Positions 17,908 to 25,898 of a DNA stretch of 64,000 nt are shown piece by piece; positions within the stretch are counted from its first letter, which is position 1, and each line of letters starts with the position of its first letter. The position numbers were made by a program, and so were the translations under genes. This DNA comes from Glutamicibacter sp. JL.03c (GTDB taxonomy: Bacteria; Actinomycetota; Actinomycetes; Actinomycetales; Micrococcaceae): positions 1,054,001-1,118,000 of the forward strand of contig NZ_CP107575.1 of the NCBI RefSeq assembly GCF_025854375.1. Reading direction: 5' to 3'. The notes beneath the pieces are model-generated. The model did not search any database. It saw only the letters and a program-made list of their open reading frames with translations, and was not told where the DNA came from.

Positions 17908-19539
17908 TCACTGCCGTTGGGTTTCAGCGACTGCCAGTGGCGTCGTGGATGATTCGCGCATATCGGTAGTACCGCCGAAAGACTTAAGCGATAGTTCGTG
18001 ATCGCCGGGGGAAAGGAAAGCCGTTGAGCTCAGTGTCGCCTGGCCGTCTTCGGCGAAAACCTCAATCGAGGTGGTATCCACCAGGATGTCCAAGGAGAGC
18101 TGTCCGTTGTCCACCGGGAGTTTCTCGCTGCGAACTTCTCGATAGGATTCCGGCATGTTGCCGGCGGCTTTGTCGTTATCGCGGTTCAAGAACAGTGTCT
18201 GGTCGTTGAAGTTATAGCCAACCGTGACGGTGGAGCCTTGAGCGTCCTTGAGCTGAACCTGGGTTTCTTCGGCCGGCGCACTTTGATCCTGGGATAGATC
18301 AACATGGAATCGATAGGCGTCGGATTCGGCTTTGCCCAGTGAAGCCTCTTGGTCCTTTGCCACTGCGCCGGGTTGGGCCACTACCGCTTCGCCCTCGAGT
18401 TTCTCCAGCGCATCAATGGGTTTTGAGAACAGCTGGGCATGTCCATCAACGTCACGCAACGAAAGCTGGCGTACCGTGGACATGGTTCCACCGGCCCAAT
18501 CGCCGAGTGGCAGATCGCCCGCGTACGCCCAGTTGTTCATCCAGCCCAGCGCATAACGCTGCTTCGTAGGATCTTGCGCCGCGGGATCGTCCCAAGTAAC
18601 GGCCGCGTAGAAGTCTGATCCTGCGTCCAGCCAGCGTGGATCCTTTTCATCGGCTTTGAAGCTCTTGCCATCGAAGGAACCGGTCCAGTAGGTGTAGCCG
18701 GTGGTACGACCCGAGTTTGCGCCGTTGGCACTGATGCCCAGCACCCACATGGTGCGTTGCGGATCGCCGTCCACTGACATCGGGAAGAAGTCAGGGCATT
18801 CGACGACGCCCAAATCGGTGGTCTCGAAGCCTGATTGGTAGTCCCATGATCTCAGGTCTTTGGAAGTGTAGAAACCGACTTTGTTTCCTTCGGCCAGCAG
18901 CATGAGCCATTGATTGCGTTCTTTGTCCCACACGACTTTCGGATCTCGCCAAGCCTCGACGCCGGGATTGTCCATGACTGGATTGCCGTCGTACGAGCTG
19001 AATGAATATCCGCCATCGGTTGAGTAGAACAGGGACTGGCGTTGTACGCCGTCGACCTGTTGGGTGACCAAGGAGATCACCGCATTCTTGCCAAAGCCAG
19101 CGGTGTTTTCGATATCGACTACCGCGCTGCCGGTCCAGATATCACCGAGACCATTCTTGTACTTCTCGATGGCTATGCCTTCGTCTTTCCAATGAACGAG
19201 GTCCGTGGATGTGGCGTGGTACCACTCGGTTCCGTTCCCGTCCGGGTAGTCAGCGTTGTAGAGGTAGTAGAAGTGCCATAGCCCATCGAGGAAAAAAGGG
19301 CGCTGCGGGTCGTTCATCCAATTTTTCCCGGGCGTCAGATGCGCGGCAGGGCGATATTCAGACCAGGCCTCAGGGCGCTGGAATTTCGAGTCTTCCTGAG
19401 TATGCTGGTCGCCTTCAGGAGTTGGAGAATCTGGCCAAGAACCGAGGAACTGCCATGACACCACGGATCCGAGTGCCAAGAAGCAGAGGACTGCGATCGC
19501 TAAAGGCCTTTTGGAGTTCTTTTGCTGTGGTTCTGTCAT
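17908..19539 (-). CDS. Membrane-anchored GH32 fructan/sucrose hydrolase (levanase-like)
   Basis: A 543-residue glycoside hydrolase family 32 enzyme. A single N-terminal hydrophobic segment (about residues 11-33, PLAIAVLCFLALGSVVSWQFL) has no clear cleavage site, so it is probably a signal anchor. The five-bladed catalytic part shows the nucleophile Asp77 in NWMNDP, the transition-state stabiliser in WRDPKVVW, and the acid/base glutamate in VVECPDFF. The C-terminal beta-sandwich contains SLDILVDTTSIEVFAEDG, a GH32C signature. It should release fructose from levan, inulin or sucrose outside the cell. Start 19539 has GGAAAG upstream; the longer frame to 19632 lacks one. It is divergent from levansucrase. 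Confidence 0.92.
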   Translation of the reverse strand: MTEPQQKNSKRPLAIAVLCFLALGSVVSWQFLGSWPDSPTPEGDQHTQEDSKFQRPEAWSEYRPAAHLTPGKNWMNDPQRPFFLDGLWHFYYLYNADYPDGNGTEWYHATSTDLVHWKDEGIAIEKYKNGLGDIWTGSAVVDIENTAGFGKNAVISLVTQQVDGVQRQSLFYSTDGGYSFSSYDGNPVMDNPGVEAWRDPKVVWDKERNQWLMLLAEGNKVGFYTSKDLRSWDYQSGFETTDLGVVECPDFFPMSVDGDPQRTMWVLGISANGANSGRTTGYTYWTGSFDGKSFKADEKDPRWLDAGSDFYAAVTWDDPAAQDPTKQRYALGWMNNWAYAGDLPLGDWAGGTMSTVRQLSLRDVDGHAQLFSKPIDALEKLEGEAVVAQPGAVAKDQEASLGKAESDAYRFHVDLSQDQSAPAEETQVQLKDAQGSTVTVGYNFNDQTLFLNRDNDKAAGNMPESYREVRSEKLPVDNGQLSLDILVDTTSIEVFAEDGQATLSSTAFLSPGDHELSLKSFGGTTDMRESSTTPLAVAETQRQ

Positions 19540-19664
19540 CGGTCTTTCCAATAGTTGGGTTCGAAACGCCAGACTAGGAGGACGGCGCGGCTGCGACGTC
19601 GCAAAGATTTTGGGGGAGAGATCGTGCATCACTACGAGTGACCGCTATCCACGCTAGCGAACAT

Positions 19665-19678
19665 CCAAAACGTTTTGC
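19665..19678. promoter_or_regulatory. LacI-type operator 1 (CAAAACGTTTTG core)
   Basis: The 12-bp perfect palindrome CAAAACGTTTTG at 19666-19677 is typical of LacI/GalR binding sites with a central CG. It lies about 126 bases upstream of the GH32 start, on the GH32 side of the divergent region. It shares its 12-bp core with operator 2. Confidence 0.82.
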
Positions 19679-19730
19679 AAACAGTGTGACGGAACTTTCG
19701 TTAAGAATCCTAAAAAATGTGATCCTGCTT

Positions 19731-19744
19731 CCAAAACGTTTTGG
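19731..19744. promoter_or_regulatory. LacI-type operator 2
   Basis: CCAAAACGTTTTGG is a 14-bp perfect palindrome ending five bases before the predicted -35 box of the levansucrase promoter. Centre-to-centre distance to operator 1 is about 66 bases, close to six helical turns, which would allow looping by a LacI tetramer or two dimers. Confidence 0.85.
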
Positions 19745-19749
19745 ATTGA

Positions 19750-19778
19750 TTGACACAAGCTATGCGGATCCTTAGATT
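19750..19778 (+). promoter_or_regulatory. Predicted levansucrase promoter
   Basis: TTGACA (19750-19755), a 17-base spacer and TAGATT (19773-19778) form a good sigma-70-like promoter. It lies about 70 bases upstream of the GTG start at 19850. Operator 2 abuts it upstream. Confidence 0.7.
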
Positions 19779-19849
19779 CGACTGTGGAGAGAACGTGTGT
19801 CGCGATCCGAGCGATTGTCCGATTCCATATCGAACAAAGGCAAACAATC

Positions 19850-21430
19850 GTGAACAAGCAACGCACCAAACGCGGCATTCTTGCTGCAGCACTGAGCATC
19901 GGGGCGCTCGGAGCAACCTTGATTTCGGGGCCAGCAATGGCTGCAACCGAACCAGTACCTGGCTTCCCTCAGCCAACCGAACACACCCAGAAGGCCTACA
20001 GCCCAACCGACGACTTCACCTCGCGTTGGACCCGTGCTGACGCAAAGCAGCTCAAGGCCATGTCTGATCCAAACGCAGGTTCACGTGAGAACTCCATGCC
20101 AACGGAGTACACCATGCCAACCATTCCCCAGGAATTTCCTGACATGAGCAATGAGGAAGTCTGGGTCTGGGATACTTGGCCACTGACTGACGAGAATGCC
20201 AACCAGTACAGCGTTAACGGCCAGGAGATCATCTTCTCCCTGGTTGCCGACCGCGACCTCGGCTTCGATGAGCGTCACCAGTACGCACGCATCGGCTACT
20301 TCTACCGCCCAGCTGGCGTTCCAGCTGATGAGCGTCCAGAAGATGGCGGCTGGACCTACGGCGGCCAGGTCTTCGATGAAGGAGTCACCGGCAAGATCTT
20401 CGAGGACCAGTCCTTCAGCCACCAGACCCAGTGGTCCGGCTCGGCACGGGTGACCAAAAACGGCGAAATCAAGCTGTTCTTCACCGATGTTGCGTTCTAC
20501 CGCGACCAGGATGGCAAGGATATCAAGCCCTATGACCCCCGCATCGCATTGAGCGTTGGGCACGTCCACTCCAACAAGAATGGCGTGAAGCTGACCGGCT
20601 TCAACAAGGTCACCGAACTGCTTCAGGCAGACGGCAAGTACTACCAGACCGCAGAGCAGAACTCCTTCTTCAACTTCCGCGATCCGTTCACCTTCGAGGA
20701 TCCGGCACACCCCGGCGAGACCTACATGGTCTTCGAGGGCAACACCGCGCAGAACCGCGACTCGGCCAAGTGCACCTCCAAGGATCTCGGCTACCGCGAG
20801 GGCGAAACCAACGGTGAAACCGTTGACGAAGTGAACAAGTCCGGGGCAACCTACCAGATCGGTAACGTTGGCCTGGCTCGCGCCAAGAACAAGGAACTGA
20901 CCGAGTGGGAGTTCCTGCCACCGATCCTGTCCGCTAATTGCGTCACCGACCAGACCGAGCGCCCGCAGATCTACATGCAGGATGGCAAGTACTATCTGTT
21001 CACCATTAGCCACCGCTCCACCTTCGCCGCCGGCATCGACGGCCCAGAAGGCGTCTACGGCTTCGTCGGCAACGGGATCCGCAGCGACTACCAGCCACTG
21101 AACCGCGGTTCGGGCCTGGCGCTGGGTAGCCCTTCGAACCTGAACTTTGCTGCAGGCAGCCCATTCGCTCCTGACTACAACCAGCACCCAGGTCAGTTCC
21201 AGGCATACTCGCACTATGTCATGCCTGGCGGTCTGGTTCAGTCCTTCATCGATACCATCGGAACCAAGGATAACTTCGTGCGCGGTGGGACTCTTGGCCC
21301 AACCGTCAAGCTGAACATCAAGGGTGACTCGGCAACTGTCGACTACAACTACGGCGACAACGGTCTTGGCGGATGGGCAGATATCCCAGCCAACCGCGAG
21401 CTGAAGAACAGCAACGCAGTAGCCAAGTAA
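19850..21430 (+). CDS. Secreted levansucrase (GH68)
   Basis: A 526-residue GH68 fructosyltransferase. It transfers fructose from sucrose to growing beta-2,6-fructan, releasing glucose. The N-terminal Sec signal peptide (basic VNKQRTKR, hydrophobic core, cleavage near AMA/ATEP at residue 31-32) exports it. The catalytic triad is visible: nucleophile Asp108 in WVWDTWP, stabiliser Asp in FRDPFTF, and acid/base Glu in DQTERPQIY. The length matches actinobacterial levansucrases. GTG at 19850 has AAAGG nine bases upstream; the frame is open to 19784 but without a signal. No LPXTG anchor is seen. It pairs with the GH32: one makes fructan, the other can degrade it. Confidence 0.94.
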   Translation: MNKQRTKRGILAAALSIGALGATLISGPAMAATEPVPGFPQPTEHTQKAYSPTDDFTSRWTRADAKQLKAMSDPNAGSRENSMPTEYTMPTIPQEFPDMSNEEVWVWDTWPLTDENANQYSVNGQEIIFSLVADRDLGFDERHQYARIGYFYRPAGVPADERPEDGGWTYGGQVFDEGVTGKIFEDQSFSHQTQWSGSARVTKNGEIKLFFTDVAFYRDQDGKDIKPYDPRIALSVGHVHSNKNGVKLTGFNKVTELLQADGKYYQTAEQNSFFNFRDPFTFEDPAHPGETYMVFEGNTAQNRDSAKCTSKDLGYREGETNGETVDEVNKSGATYQIGNVGLARAKNKELTEWEFLPPILSANCVTDQTERPQIYMQDGKYYLFTISHRSTFAAGIDGPEGVYGFVGNGIRSDYQPLNRGSGLALGSPSNLNFAAGSPFAPDYNQHPGQFQAYSHYVMPGGLVQSFIDTIGTKDNFVRGGTLGPTVKLNIKGDSATVDYNYGDNGLGGWADIPANRELKNSNAVAK

Positions 21431-21491
21431 TTTGATAGATCGTTACACATCGCGCACTCGATAAAAATTGGGGCGTAAGACTTAGCGACGA

Positions 21492-21534
21492 CAACGGCCG
21501 CTACTCCAACTTTTGGTTGGGGTAGCGGCCGTTG
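21492..21534. terminator. Bidirectional terminator between levansucrase and the SDR gene
   Basis: A 13-bp outer stem (21492-21504 with 21522-21534) encloses an inner CCAAC/GTTGG stem. On the plus strand it is followed by CATTTTG. It sits between convergent genes and can serve both. Confidence 0.85.
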
Positions 21535-21546
21535 CATTTTGTGCGG

Positions 21547-22320
21547 CTAGTGCATGTGGCTGCCACCGTTGATATCAAGAGTGGTGCCGGTCAGATATGA
21601 GGCTGCCTCGCTGGACAGGAATGTAATGACCGCCGAGACTTCTTCGGTGGTTGCGGTGCGGCCAATCGGGATGTCGCGAGCGATGGCGGCTTCGGTCTCA
21701 GGCGTGGATCCAACGCGGATATTGGTGTCGACGGCACCCGGGGTGACCGCGTTGACGGTGACGCCGCTGTCTCCGAGCTCGCGGGCAAGGGCCTTGGTGA
21801 ATCCGAGGACCGCCGCCTTGGCTGCCGAATAAGGGACCTTGCCGAACACGCCTCCGCCGCGCTGCGCGGAAACCGACGACATGTTAACGATTCGTCCCCA
21901 TCCGTTGGCGATCATCTCTGGAAGGAACGCCTTGGTGACGAGATAGGTGCCGGTCGCGTTGACCGCGAAAATCTTGTCCCACAACTCGCGCGTGGTTTCC
22001 AAGAAGGGGACCGGTGAAGTGATGCCAGCAATGTTGGCTAGCGCACCGACAACTGGAAGGTTGCCGGCTGCTACTTCAGCTTGAACTGCTTCCTGAGCGG
22101 CGGTGACCGAGTTTTCGTCGGCGACGTCAACGCTGTAGCCGAATGCCGGTACGCCGTGCGCTGCACCTATTTCTTGGGCTACTTCAGAAGCTTTGGCGCC
22201 ATCCAGATCGAGGATGACCACGGCCCAGCCTTCCTTGGCGAAGCGGTTGGCGGTAGCCATGCCGATGCCTTGTGGGGATGCGGCTCCGGTGATGACTGCG
22301 GTGCGTGAAACGTTGCCCAT
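21547..22320 (-). CDS. SDR-family oxidoreductase
   Basis: A 257-residue classical short-chain dehydrogenase. The cofactor loop is TGAASPQGIGMA, an expanded T-G-x3-G-x-G. ANIAG follows, then the catalytic serine in NMSSVSAQ, YSAAKAA with the Tyr and Lys, and a C-terminal ITFLSSEAASYLTGTTLDINGG typical of sugar/polyol or 3-ketoacyl reductases. AAAGGAG lies eight bases before the ATG. It is divergent from the MHS transporter and split transketolase genes and shares their operator motif, so it likely oxidises or reduces the imported polyol or sugar. Exact substrate unknown. Confidence 0.88.
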   Translation of the reverse strand: MGNVSRTAVITGAASPQGIGMATANRFAKEGWAVVILDLDGAKASEVAQEIGAAHGVPAFGYSVDVADENSVTAAQEAVQAEVAAGNLPVVGALANIAGITSPVPFLETTRELWDKIFAVNATGTYLVTKAFLPEMIANGWGRIVNMSSVSAQRGGGVFGKVPYSAAKAAVLGFTKALARELGDSGVTVNAVTPGAVDTNIRVGSTPETEAAIARDIPIGRTATTEEVSAVITFLSSEAASYLTGTTLDINGGSHMH

Positions 22321-22393
22321 GATTGGACTCCTTTGGAATCTTGACGGCAAGCGTTTCAGTGCGACGCCGTCGTCTCGTCTTGTGATGGAAGAC

Positions 22394-22423
22394 ACTTTAT
22401 CCATGTCGACTGTTAACAGTCAA
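22394..22423 (-). promoter_or_regulatory. Predicted promoter of the SDR gene, overlapped by an operator
   Basis: Read on the minus strand: TTGACT (22423-22418), an 18-base spacer, and TAAAGT (22399-22394). The operator copy at 22404-22417 fills the spacer, an arrangement expected for repression. Confidence 0.5.
22404..22417 (+). promoter_or_regulatory. GntR-regulon operator copy 1
   Basis: TGTCGACTGTTAAC matches the 14-base consensus TGTYRACTGTTRAC found four times in this region. It overlaps a 14-bp perfect palindrome, GACTGTTAACAGTC (22408-22421), and an inverted near-copy at 22412-22425. Confidence 0.72.
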
Positions 22424-22441
22424 CTGTTAAAAATAAGTTGG

Positions 22442-22455
22442 TGTTAACTGTTGAC
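22442..22455 (+). promoter_or_regulatory. GntR-regulon operator copy 2
   Basis: TGTTAACTGTTGAC matches the same consensus, 38 bases after copy 1, within the SDR/MHS divergent region. Confidence 0.7.
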
Positions 22456-22493
22456 AATGGAGAGTGGTGTGAAACACACTGGTGGACGTATCC

Positions 22494-22507
22494 TGTTGAC
22501 TGTTGAC
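22494..22507 (+). promoter_or_regulatory. GntR-regulon operator copy 3
   Basis: TGTTGACTGTTGAC lies 45-58 bases before the MHS transporter ATG and contains a TTGACA hexamer (22503-22508) that may serve as its -35 box. Confidence 0.72.
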
Positions 22508-22551
22508 AATGACCGTCCAATGAAGGGCTGTCATCCTGAAAGGTTAGTGAC

Positions 22552-23892
22552 ATGACGAACCAAGGACTTGCGATGCGTGGACATGTCCACGGCACCAAGG
22601 ATGCCAAACGCGTCGCTATCGGTTCCAGCGTTGGAGCCGTCATTGAGACTTATGATTTCATCGGCTTCGGCACCGCCGCCGCACTGTATTTCGGCACGGC
22701 CTTCTTCCCAAGCGACAATGCTGTCACCGGAACGCTGGCCGCATTCGCAACTCTCGGTGTCGGCTTCGCCGCTCGCCCTCTGGGAGGCATCCTCGGCGGC
22801 CACCTGGGAGATAAGGTCGGTCGAAAGCCGGTGCTGGTTGCATCGCTCGTGCTGATGGGCCTGTCCACTTTCGCCATCGGCTTGTTGCCGACTTTCTCGC
22901 AAGTAGGCATGCTGGCGCCGACACTTCTGGTGCTCATTCGCATCATCCAGGGCTTGGCCTTCGGCGCCGAGTGGGGCGGAGCGATCCTCATGAGCTATGA
23001 GCACGCCCCATGGAAGAAGAAGGGCAAGTACACCGGCATCGTCCAAGCGGGTTTCCCAATCGGATTGCTGTTGGCCAATGTCGTCTTCCTCTACAGCGTG
23101 AATCTCGACGGCGACTGGGCCTGGCGTGTGCCATTCCTGGCTAGCCTGTTGCTGGTATTCATCGGTTTGCTGATTCGCTCCAAAGTGCCGGAATCTCCGG
23201 TGTTCGAGGAAGTGAAAAGCTCCGGCGATATCTCGCGTTCGCCAATTATCGAAGTGATCCGCGATGACTGGCGCAACATCTTGCGTGGTATCGGGCTGCG
23301 CGTGGCAGAAACCGCCGGCTACGCAGTATCCATTACCTACATGATTTCCTACCTTCACGACAGCGGATTGGCCGACAAGACCCAGACCCTGTTTGCGCTA
23401 TGCATTGCAGCTGCGATCGGCATCTTCGCCACTATGTTCTGGGGCTCGCTCACCGATAAGATCGGCCGCCGCCCGCTGTACCTGATCTCCACCGGCTTTG
23501 CAGTGCTCTTTGGAATTCCCATGTTCCTCTTGGTCAACACGGGACTGTTCTTCCTGATTATCGCCACGGTCGTCATTTCCTACGCTGTCTGCCAGAACTC
23601 GCTGGCCGGTGTACAGGGAGCATGGTTCCCGGAGCTGTTCCAGGCCAAGACTCGCTCGTCTGGTGCGTCGCTCGCTTATCAGATCTCCGCCATGGTCTCC
23701 GGGTTCACGCCTTTCATCACCACCTTGCTCTTCGTAGCCTTCGGCTGGGTCGGCCCGGCGTTGCTCTTCAGTCTGTACGGAGCCATCGGCCTCTGGGCAG
23801 CGCTGGTCACACGTGAAACCTGGGGCAAGAACGAACGTCGCTTGGCCGACGAGGCCGAACAAGCCACCCCCGCACACAAAATCCAAGCCTAA
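22552..23892 (+). CDS. MFS transporter, metabolite:H+ symporter (MHS) subfamily
   Basis: A 446-residue 12-TM importer. GFAARPLGGILGGHLGDKVGRKP is the long, conserved MHS version of the MFS loop 2-3 motif, seen in shikimate, alpha-ketoglutarate and proline/betaine symporters. The N-terminal AIGSSVGAVIETYDFIGFGTAAALYFG is also diagnostic. It should import a small organic acid, polyol or related compound by proton symport. AAAGG precedes the ATG by about nine bases. It is first of an apparent operon with the two transketolase subunits 29 bases downstream. Confidence 0.9.
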   Translation: MTNQGLAMRGHVHGTKDAKRVAIGSSVGAVIETYDFIGFGTAAALYFGTAFFPSDNAVTGTLAAFATLGVGFAARPLGGILGGHLGDKVGRKPVLVASLVLMGLSTFAIGLLPTFSQVGMLAPTLLVLIRIIQGLAFGAEWGGAILMSYEHAPWKKKGKYTGIVQAGFPIGLLLANVVFLYSVNLDGDWAWRVPFLASLLLVFIGLLIRSKVPESPVFEEVKSSGDISRSPIIEVIRDDWRNILRGIGLRVAETAGYAVSITYMISYLHDSGLADKTQTLFALCIAAAIGIFATMFWGSLTDKIGRRPLYLISTGFAVLFGIPMFLLVNTGLFFLIIATVVISYAVCQNSLAGVQGAWFPELFQAKTRSSGASLAYQISAMVSGFTPFITTLLFVAFGWVGPALLFSLYGAIGLWAALVTRETWGKNERRLADEAEQATPAHKIQA

Positions 23893-23921
23893 CCGGCCCC
23901 GCAATTACTGAAGGATCAGAC

Positions 23922-24809
23922 ATGAACGCATCAACTGTTGCCACTGCTAATCCCACGGCGGTGAGCACCGAGCGCCGTCAGAAGGTGGAGGAATTCGCCT
24001 ACAAAGCACGACACCATGCACTGAACATGGGCGAGGTCCAAGGCCAGGGCTATGTTGGCCAAGCCCTGGGATCCGCCGACATGTTTGCAGCTGTATATGC
24101 AGACCAGCTGAATTACCGCGCAGAAGATCCAAACTGGGATCAGCGTGATCGTTTCCTGCTATCGACCGGACACTACGCCATCGGCCACTATGCCGCATTG
24201 GCCCAGGCCGGGATCGTACCGATCGACGAGCTTGAGACCTACGGTTCGGATGACTCCCGCCTGCCAATGTCGGGAATGTCCACCTATACTCCGGGCATGG
24301 AAATTTCCGGCGGTTCGCTGGGGCACGGCCTGCCAATCGCCATCGGCACCGCGTTGGGATTGCGCCACCAGGGGTCCTCGGCACGCGTCATCAACTTCAT
24401 GTCGGACGGCGAACTGGACGAAGGATCAACCTGGGAAGCGGTGATGGGAGCCCACCACCATGGATTGGGAAACCTGACCGTCCTCGTCGATATCAACGCG
24501 CTGCAGGCTGATGGAAAAACCGACACCGTCTTGCGCACTGAACCAGTTGCCGACAAATGGGCCGCCAGCGGCTGGTTCGTGCAGCGCGTCGACGGCAATG
24601 ATGCCGGCGCGTTGCTGGCCGCATTCGACGCGGTGGCAGCCGAAGCAAAGAACGATGCCCGCCCATCGGTGATCCTCTGCGATACCCGTATCGGGCGCGG
24701 GGTGCCGCTATTGGAACAGCGTGAAAAAGCGCACTTCATGCGGATTGAAGAAAACGAATGGCAGATCTGCCGTGAGCAACTCACTGCGGGCTACGAAGGA
24801 GAGAAGTAA
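23922..24809 (+). CDS. Transketolase, N-terminal (ThDP-binding) subunit
   Basis: A 295-residue homologue of the first third of transketolase. It carries GSLGHGLPIAIGTALGL and the ThDP/Mg motif MSDGELDEGSTWEA followed by DINALQADGKTD, the G-D-G-x(about 26)-N pattern. It also has LLSTGHYAIGHYAAL. Split transketolases usually serve peripheral sugar pathways (for example apulose-phosphate or sulfosugar degradation), while the pentose-phosphate enzyme is full length. It must pair with the next gene, whose start overlaps by one base (TAATG). A GAAGGATCAG sequence lies before the ATG. Confidence 0.92.
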   Translation: MNASTVATANPTAVSTERRQKVEEFAYKARHHALNMGEVQGQGYVGQALGSADMFAAVYADQLNYRAEDPNWDQRDRFLLSTGHYAIGHYAALAQAGIVPIDELETYGSDDSRLPMSGMSTYTPGMEISGGSLGHGLPIAIGTALGLRHQGSSARVINFMSDGELDEGSTWEAVMGAHHHGLGNLTVLVDINALQADGKTDTVLRTEPVADKWAASGWFVQRVDGNDAGALLAAFDAVAAEAKNDARPSVILCDTRIGRGVPLLEQREKAHFMRIEENEWQICREQLTAGYEGEK

Positions 24810-25801
24810 TGACCAGCACCCCGGCAAAGACCCGGCTCAAGACCTCGGCCATGATCGCCTCCTTCGCAGATCCTGGCCAGACGACGGCTCCGGCGCCATT
24901 TGGCCATGCGCTGGTCAAGGCCGCAGAGGAAAACCCTGCCATCGTCGGTCTGACAGCGGACCTCGGAAAATACACGGATATGCACATCTTCGCCAAGGCC
25001 TTCCCAGAGCGCTTCTTCCAGATGGGCATGGCAGAGCAGCTGCTAATCGGCGCGGCAACCGGCATGGCTCAGACCGGCCTGGTGCCCTTTGCCTCGACCT
25101 ACTCGGTTTTCGCTGCTCGTCGCGCCTACGACTTCCTGTGCCTGGATGCAGCCGAGCCGAACCTGAACGTCAACATCGTCGGCGGGCTGCCAGGGCTGAC
25201 TACCGGGTACGGACCAAGCCACCAGGCAACCGAAGACATGGCCATCTTCCGTGGCATGCCGAACCTGACCATTGTTGATCCGTGCGACTCGGTGGACATC
25301 GAACAGGCAGTGCCGCAGCTGGCGGCCAGCGACGGCCCCAGTTATTTGCGCTTGCTGCGTGGCAACGTTCCCACGGTGCTCGATGAGTACGATTACAGCT
25401 TTGAACTGGGCAAGGCGAAGGTGTTGCGCCCAGGTAAGGACGTCGTCATGGTTTCCAGCGGTCTGATGACCATGCGTGCCTTGAGCGCAGCCAAGGAATT
25501 GGAAAAGCACAACGTTGATGTCTCGGTAGTTCACACCCCGACCATCAAGCCATTTGATTCCGAGACGGTACTGCGCGAAATCAACACCGATCGTCTGGCG
25601 CTGACGCTGGAAAACCACACGGTGGTCGGCGGGCTTTTTGAAACGGTGGCTTCGTCCATGGTTCAAGCTGGAATCGGCAAGCAGGTTCTCCCGGTTGGGC
25701 TTCCAGACGAGTTCCTGCATGCTGGCGCGCTGCCAACCTTGCATGACCGTTACGGGCTATCGGTAGTCCGTATTGTGCAGAAGGTGCTCGCAGGACTGTA
25801 G
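24809..25801 (+). CDS. Transketolase, C-terminal (pyrimidine-binding and C-domain) subunit
   Basis: A 330-residue partner of the preceding subunit. The PYR domain includes FFQMGMAEQLLIGAATGMAQTG, with the glutamate that activates ThDP (E in MAEQ), and GGLPGLTTGYGPSHQATEDMAIFR. The C-terminal domain (from about residue 195) ends in VVRIVQKVLAGL. Together the pair would transfer a two-carbon ketol unit between a ketose and an aldose. The first 35 residues are longer than in many homologues. Its stop is followed by the hairpin at 25808-25836. Confidence 0.92.
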   Translation: MTSTPAKTRLKTSAMIASFADPGQTTAPAPFGHALVKAAEENPAIVGLTADLGKYTDMHIFAKAFPERFFQMGMAEQLLIGAATGMAQTGLVPFASTYSVFAARRAYDFLCLDAAEPNLNVNIVGGLPGLTTGYGPSHQATEDMAIFRGMPNLTIVDPCDSVDIEQAVPQLAASDGPSYLRLLRGNVPTVLDEYDYSFELGKAKVLRPGKDVVMVSSGLMTMRALSAAKELEKHNVDVSVVHTPTIKPFDSETVLREINTDRLALTLENHTVVGGLFETVASSMVQAGIGKQVLPVGLPDEFLHAGALPTLHDRYGLSVVRIVQKVLAGL

Positions 25802-25807
25802 TAAATT

Positions 25808-25836
25808 CCGGGAACCGCGTTATCCGCGGTTCCCGG
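25808..25836 (+). terminator. Hairpin after the transketolase operon
   Basis: Perfect 12-bp arms 25808-25819 and 25825-25836 lie seven bases after the stop. There is no T tract. It probably ends or attenuates transcription before the regulator gene. Confidence 0.7.
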
Positions 25837-25863
25837 CGACTACTATGGAACCAAACGTGCAAC

Positions 25864-25877
25864 TGTCGACTGTTGAC
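25864..25877 (+). promoter_or_regulatory. GntR-regulon operator copy 4 (autoregulation)
   Basis: TGTCGACTGTTGAC lies 22-35 bases upstream of the regulator's ATG. It matches the consensus of copies 1-3, suggesting the regulator controls its own gene. Confidence 0.72.
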
Positions 25878-25898
25878 TCATAGAAGAGGGTGGAAACC

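Noticed and set aside
20081-21214. 377-codon minus-strand ORF antisense to levansucrase
   Set aside because: Valine/alanine-rich shadow without domains; levansucrase motifs are complete on the other strand.
22321-22551. CRISPR-like short repeats
   Set aside because: The repeats are only 14 bp, unevenly spaced, lie in a promoter region, and a fourth copy precedes a GntR gene; operators explain them better.
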